From Saccoglossus kowalevskii (taxonomy: Eukaryota > Hemichordata > Enteropneusta > Harrimaniidae), in contig NW_003149776.1 in the NCBI RefSeq assembly GCF_000003605.2, positions 86,070-98,910 on the forward strand: a DNA stretch of 12,841 nucleotides, written 5' to 3'. The translations under genes were made by a program, and so were the position numbers. The notes under the pieces were generated by a model that had not been told where the DNA came from, made no database searches, and worked only from the letters and a program-made list of their open reading frames with translations. Positions within the stretch are counted from its first letter, which is position 1, and every line of letters starts with the position of its first letter. Shown here piece after piece: positions 9,836 through 12,841 of this stretch.

Positions 9836-10045
9836 TACTGTAAAATACTTTTTTTTTTTCGCTTGGAATAAATTTTCGTTACTTTTGCTGAAGGAATGAT
9901 TCAATGAAAATAAGATCTAGCGAACTTTTGTTCCTATATTTTAAATTCAACTCGTCAAAAATCAGTGAAAATAAATTCCATACAAAACAACCAAACGTCT
10001 TTTCAGCAAAAATGAATTCCAACTAAAATAAAGTATTTTACTTTA
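9836..10045. mobile_element. Probable MITE with TA-flanked terminal inverted repeats (Tc1/mariner-like)
   Basis: The left end TACTGTAAAATACTT (9836-9850) matches the reverse complement of the right end, TAAAGTAAAATACTT (10045-10031), at 13 of 15 positions. The similarity continues inward: TTGGAAT and TTTTGCTGAA (9884-9893) are met again in reverse complement at about 10003-10018. Arms are about 45-55 bp, interrupted by small gaps. The element is about 210 bp, has no ORF and starts and ends with TA, which suits a non-autonomous Tc1/mariner-type element. The superfamily call is inference. Confidence 0.55.
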
Positions 10046-10049
10046 TTCC

Positions 10050-10540
10050 ATATGATCATTACCCATGTAGAACTACATGTATCAGAGACTTTGACAACTA
10101 TCAGTGAACTAAACAAATCTTTTTCAATTAAGCACATATATTCAGAAACTGATCATAAATATATCTCTTGTCTCCCAAGTAATAAGGATTGGATATATAT
10201 GCACGATACAAAGACACATGTCAATCTCATACTCACACCATAGCTGATACTAGCTGTACAGCTACAAACTTTTGTAAATCACGATGGTAAACCTAAACTT
10301 GTATGTATACTCATTATCAGAATGTTATATATACCGGTAATACTAATTTAAATAAATAGTATATCCACTGCAGCTTTCATCGTTGAATGTTGTTGCTAAT
10401 GGTGATGATGTAACAACATTTTGCTAAAGTCACTCACATGTCGAAGCATCCCAGTAAAAAATTTGTCTTGTGAAATTAAAATATTCACAGTATTATGTGA
10501 ATTCAATTTTAGAGTACTTTTTTTTAGATGAAAGGTTATA
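10050..10540. other. Non-coding stretch between two MITEs
   Basis: AT-rich sequence with no supported gene. The short plus-strand open frame 10052-10243 starts at the edge of the left MITE and shows no known motif. Confidence 0.4.
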
Positions 10541-10541
10541 A

Positions 10542-10948
10542 CTACAATCAGAGGTACATTACTTGTGGTTTGCAACTACGGTGACATGATACCAAGATCC
10601 CGTTTCAATCTCGCTCTCGCATAAGCGTTCCAACTCAGAAAAATGCGAATGCACATGCCCAAGGTTACTAGAATACTGGGATGTCCAGGTGGATCAAAAT
10701 AGCTGCTCACGATATGGCGAATTACGATAACTATATTTTCTGTACATTTTTTGATTTATTCCATTTTTTCACTATGAATGTGGTAATACATGTTTTATTG
10801 TTTTATCACAAACCGCCTATGTCACGTCAGAAGGTAGTAGCAACAGTCTCGCTATCTACGAGATGATACTTGAATGAGATCTTGGCATGATGTCACCATA
10901 CAGTACTATGTGCGTTGCAAACCCCAAGTAATGTACCTCTGCTACAAT
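10542..10948. mobile_element. hAT-like MITE with intact terminal repeats and target duplication
   Basis: The element spans 10549-10941 (393 bp). Its outer 28 bp (10549-10576) match the reverse complement of 10914-10941 with one mismatch, beginning CAGAGGTACATTACTTG. A second inverted block (GGTGACAT.AT.CCAAGATC) lies inside: it follows after about 5 nt on the left and about 17 nt on the right. Directly outside both ends is the same 7-bp word CTACAAT (10542-10548 and 10942-10948), a target-site duplication. CAGAG-type termini suit hAT, whose duplications are usually 8 bp. There is no transposase, so it is non-autonomous. The nearly intact ends and perfect duplication suggest fairly recent insertion. 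Confidence 0.85.
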
Positions 10949-10949
10949 A

Positions 10950-11630
10950 CAATTTTTGGCTACTAATCAGTCTACCAGAAATGAAAGTTTTATGAATAGA
11001 CAAGTTTCGAGTTATAGAATCATCAGGAGGTTTTTATGCAAGAATGGGGGATTGATTTCTAGCTCACATAATTTACTATCTGGTTTCGGAAACCTGATAA
11101 ACTATCAAAAGTTCATGCAGAGGAATCAACTCCACAACGCAGACAAAATTGGGTAATTTACACCAGAGGGCGCAAATTGCTAAGGTAACAGCGGAACTCA
11201 TAACAATTAGTGCAAACCTTTAGTGTTTATGATCATCATGCTAAACATAAAATTTACTACAAATAAATATTTTAAGGGTGTATCCACTTACTATACATAA
11301 ATCAGTTTGTCAAAAACAAAATATATATAATAAGTAACACGAGTGAATAAAACACATAAATGGTTTGTAAACCTATCCCACCTTTACAAATTAAAGTGTA
11401 CCTTAAATTATTTCTTTTTGTTCGATATGAAAATAAGTTTCTTTTGTTATGACAAGTACAAGGTAAAACTATTATAAATATGGCTGCCTGAGACTCTGTG
11501 ATTGAGGTAGAAATTGGCAGTAGCAGCATGTAACAGTTGTTGTGATGGAAAACAATGACAACACTGTAAGGTGCAGAACATATAACAGTTACACAGCAGT
11601 ACAGGCAAACCAGAAATGAGAGTCATATGA
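10950..11630. other. Stretch downstream of the TRAF repeats, possible 3' UTR or intergenic
   Basis: No gene is supported. On the minus strand this follows the TRAF gene and could hold the rest of its 3' UTR, but I find no minus-strand AATAAA between 10800 and 12024. A CTCF-like CACCAGAGGGCGC word is at 11161-11173. Confidence 0.35.
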
Positions 11631-11631
11631 T

Positions 11632-11712
11632 TTAGTTTAAATCTGTAGTGTCTACGATCACCTTGACATAAATACAATAGTCTTTTACATAAAGGCACTT
11701 GAATAATGGTCA
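11632..11712 (-). repeat. Truncated copy 4 of the TRAF C-terminal segment with its own stop
   Basis: A shortened fourth copy reads PLFKCLYVKDYC, then IYVKVIVDTTDLN, and ends with TAA at 11634-11632. It looks like the exon's PLFM...YVKDDCMFIKVIVDTTDIN* with about 30 nt deleted internally. It keeps YVKD and TTD, so it resembles the true exon more than copies 2 and 3 do. It lies in a different frame from them (the distance between the two TAA codons is 392 bp). It is probably an older remnant of the duplicated exon end. Confidence 0.75.
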
Positions 11713-11845
11713 GTTAAATTGGTTGCGTCTACAATCACCTTGATAAACATACAGTTGTCGTTAACGTCAGTATGACGACTGCTGTCCAGTTGAGACAGAG
11801 GCATGAATAAAGGGCAGCCACTGGAAATATTCATGTTACCGATAG
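11690..11845 (-). repeat. Tandem copy 3 of the TRAF C-terminal coding segment, in frame
   Basis: A third copy, 156 bp from copy 2 (Met codon 11834-11832), reads NMNISSGCPLFMPLSQLD, SSRHTDVNDNC, MFIKVIVDATNLT, then a short DHYSSAFM tail and TAA. It is in the same frame as copy 2 and fused to it. By eye, copies 2 and 3 differ at about 8 of 120 positions between the MNI start and the domain end. Both share D-V-N-D-N where the exon has Y-V-K-D-D, so they derive from a common duplicated unit. About 42 nt encoding PLFMPLSQLDSSRH are identical between copy 3 and the true exon, suggesting recent duplication or gene conversion. Confidence 0.85.
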
Positions 11846-12005
11846 AATACTTAAACGATATAAATTGATTTAAATTGGTTGTATCTACAATCACCTTGAT
11901 AAACATACAGTTGTCGTTAACGTCAGCATGACGACTGCTGTCCAGTTGAGATAGAGACATGAATAACAGGCAGCCGCTGGAAATATTCATGTCGCTGGTA
12001 GGATA
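11846..12005 (-). repeat. Tandem copy 2 of the TRAF C-terminal coding segment, in frame, stop lost
   Basis: Read on the minus strand, this repeats the end of the terminal TRAF exon: a KYPTSDMNISSGC stretch, then SLSQLDSSRHADVNDNC, then MFIKVIVDTTNLN. The Met codon of MNI lies at 11990-11988, 159 bp from its counterpart at 12149-12147, and is in frame with the exon after its TAA. The position matching the exon's stop is CAA (Gln) instead of TAA, so the frame runs on into copy 3. The shared spacer just after the stop shows that the duplicated unit included about 36 nt of 3' non-coding sequence. It could be 3' UTR of the TRAF transcript, a decaying duplication, or coding in an alternative transcript. 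Confidence 0.85.
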
Positions 12006-12023
12006 CTTGGATGGCCATATAAA

Positions 12024-12248
12024 TTAGTTTATATCAGTAGTGTCTACGATCACCTTGATAAACATACAGTCGTCTTTTACATAAGCATGACGACTGCTGT
12101 CCAGTTGAGACAGAGGCATGAATAAAGGGCAGCCGCTGGCAATATTCATGTCACCAGTAGGACGCTTGAAGGAATTCGATGTAGGGTCTGGACGAAATGC
12201 GTCGATGACATGTTCTCGGTTGTTTTGATCCAGCAGCATGAAAGTGAC
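12024..12248 (-). CDS. TRAF3-like adaptor, terminal exon with the C-terminus of the MATH domain
   Basis: This is the last coding exon: 74 codons plus TAA at 12026-12024. It starts after a pyrimidine-rich acceptor (tctttttcag, AG at 12250-12249) with Val-Thr-Phe-MLLDQ and continues in phase 0 from the exon ending at 12639. It then reads HVIDAFRPDPTSNSF, FKRPTGDMNIASGCPLF, and ends YVKDDCMFIKVIVDTTDIN. SSF.RP...MNIASGCP.F followed by (Y/I)(V/I)(K/R)DD..F(I/L)K is the signature end of TRAF2/3/5. The FK-RPTG and KVIVDT-D details favour TRAF3, whereas HVIDAFRPD is TRAF2-like. The stop is where the family normally ends, so the protein is complete at this end. The oddity is downstream: parts of this exon are repeated in tandem beyond the stop (see 11632-12005). 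Confidence 0.93.
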   Translation of the reverse strand, partial: VTFMLLDQNNREHVIDAFRPDPTSNSFKRPTGDMNIASGCPLFMPLSQLDSSRHAYVKDDCMFIKVIVDTTDIN

Positions 12249-12638
12249 CTGAAAAAGATAAAGAGATGGGAATTAAAATCAACTTTTAAGAAAACAAGAG
12301 ATATCAAAGAAACAGGTACACATTTTAATTCAAAACTAATTAGGTCTGTGCGTTGTTCAAGAGCATCTATGCAAGAGCATCGTTTCCTTGGAACAGACAT
12401 AAATAAATACCGTACTTCCCTGGTCGTAAGCCCCTTTCTGGGTATAAGCCCATCCCTTTGTTTTTAAGACATTTAATGAGTTGAGGGCATCCACAGGGTG
12501 TTTTTACCAGGTATCAGCAGTTGCATTAACCCTAAAATATGTATGTAAAAAGTGTTTCATTGCATTGGTATTGGCAGTGCATGGCAAACAGAGCAACATG
12601 GTTTGCACTCTTTCTGTTCTGTTATTACTTTTTGTTAC
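12249..12638 (-). other. Phase-0 intron between the two TRAF exons
   Basis: This 390-bp intron is inferred from a GTAACA donor directly after the AAG Lys codon and a tctttttcag acceptor directly before the Val-Thr codons. Joining the two gives an uninterrupted TRAF MATH sequence, which is strong support for the boundaries. The intron carries a stray piece of the ~149-bp satellite (about 12322-12375). It also has a short stretch near 12404-12450 with two TAAGCCC motifs, probably another repeat fragment. Confidence 0.9.
12322..12375. repeat. Isolated fragment of the ~149-bp satellite unit inside the TRAF intron
   Basis: CAAAACTAATTAGGTCTGTG (from about 12332) followed by a GAGCATCTATG match corresponds to the AAAACTAATCAGGTCTGTG...GAGCATCTATG part of the array at 884-2020, in the same orientation. 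About 45-50 bp is recognisable and flanking unit sequence is absent. The unit is therefore dispersed as well as tandem. Confidence 0.75.
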
Positions 12639-12841
12639 CTTTTGTCTGAATGGCCATCTTAACAGTGCATCAAATGAACCCCTCATGATGACAAAGAACA
12701 GGGAGACATGGTTGCCCTTGCCCATTCCATCTCCATTCAGATATACTCGAGCACACATCTTGTAACCATGACGACTGGTGAAAAAGCATGGTGAGTAGAT
12801 GGATGTAGTACGACCAGATATAGCATCATTTCTTTTACGAC
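12639..12841 (-). CDS. TRAF3-like adaptor, internal MATH-domain exon (partial, runs off the window)
   Basis: This is an internal coding exon of a TNF-receptor-associated factor, a cytoplasmic adaptor linking TNF-receptor/CD40- or Toll-type receptors to NF-kB and MAP-kinase signalling. The visible 67 codons begin at the window edge, which cuts a codon. They read ...AISGRTTSIYSPCFF, then HGYKMCARVYLNGDGMGKG, then HVSLFFVIMRG and DALLRWPFRQK. These are hallmark segments of the TRAF-C (MATH) beta-sandwich, the trimerising, receptor-tail-binding domain. The exon ends on the complete Lys codon AAG at 12641-12639, followed by GTAACA, a good splice donor. The next exon resumes in phase 0 with Val-Thr, as in animal TRAF2/3/5. 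The IYSPCFFTSRH segment departs somewhat from the usual QPFFTG-type sequence. N-terminal RING, zinc fingers and coiled coil must lie beyond 12841. The TRAF assignment is very secure; subtype 3 rather than 2 or 5 is inference. Confidence 0.93.

Noticed and set aside
10681-11156. Short plus-strand open frames in and after the hAT-like MITE
   Set aside because: One lies inside the non-autonomous element and the other begins just after it; neither resembles a transposase.
11302-11698. Two minus-strand open frames downstream of the TRAF repeats
   Set aside because: Neither is in the TRAF frame. One overlaps copy 4 out of frame and neither shows a known domain.
12146-12467. Open frames on both strands over the TRAF intron and terminal exon
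   Set aside because: They are out of frame with the TRAF sequence, have no recognisable motif and cross the splice acceptor.
12504-12638. Extension of the TRAF frame past the exon into KVTKSNNRTERVQTM
   Set aside because: This is intronic read-through after the GTAACA donor; the true continuation is the exon at 12248.
12481-12765. Plus-strand open frame over the right edge
   Set aside because: It lies antisense to the TRAF exon at 12639-12841, whose protein match and splice sites are decisive.

Overview
The window looks like animal nuclear DNA. It is AT-rich and gene-poor, contains introns with GT...AG boundaries, and is full of short interspersed and tandem repeats. A lophotrochozoan, probably a mollusc, is my best guess. 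That rests on the style of the TRAF protein and of the repeats and is inference only. I see no bacterial operon, CRISPR array or prokaryotic gene.

The only convincing host gene is at the right edge on the minus strand: the last two exons of a TRAF3-like (TNF-receptor-associated factor) signalling adaptor. An internal exon (12639-12841, running off the window) and the terminal exon (12024-12248) are joined by a 390-bp phase-0 intron. Together they encode about 141 residues, most of the C-terminal MATH/TRAF-C domain. The rest of the gene lies beyond 12841.

The most unusual structure follows that gene's stop codon. The last ~50 codons of the terminal exon, plus a short 3' spacer, are repeated in tandem at a 156-159 bp period. 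Copies 2 and 3 (about 11690-12005) are in frame with the exon, with each other and with no internal stop. One TAA separates them from the TRAF reading frame. A shortened fourth copy (about 11632-11712) is in another frame but still ends with its own equivalent of the TRAF stop.

The rest is a repeat landscape. Positions 1-500 hold a degenerate ~21-bp palindromic minisatellite (ACTCGTT...AACGAG). Positions 884-2020 hold a ~149-bp satellite of about 7.5 copies, six of which carry an exact ATGCAAAT octamer; a stray piece of this unit lies in the TRAF intron near 12322-12375. Positions 3412-3805 hold the 3' end of a LINE-type retrotransposon. Positions ~6180-6345 (minus) hold a tRNA-derived SINE with A and B boxes. 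Positions 9836-10045 hold a probable TA-flanked MITE. Positions 10549-10941 hold a well-formed hAT-like MITE with 28-bp terminal inverted repeats and a perfect 7-bp target duplication.

The stretches 500-880, 2020-3230, 4045-6180, 6350-9835, 10050-10540 and 10950-11620 contain no gene I can support. Their short open frames are not recognisable. A few local signals (a kB/CCAAT cluster near 2799-2860, hairpins, a possible Penelope-type motif near 6990-7047) are reported as low-confidence leads.
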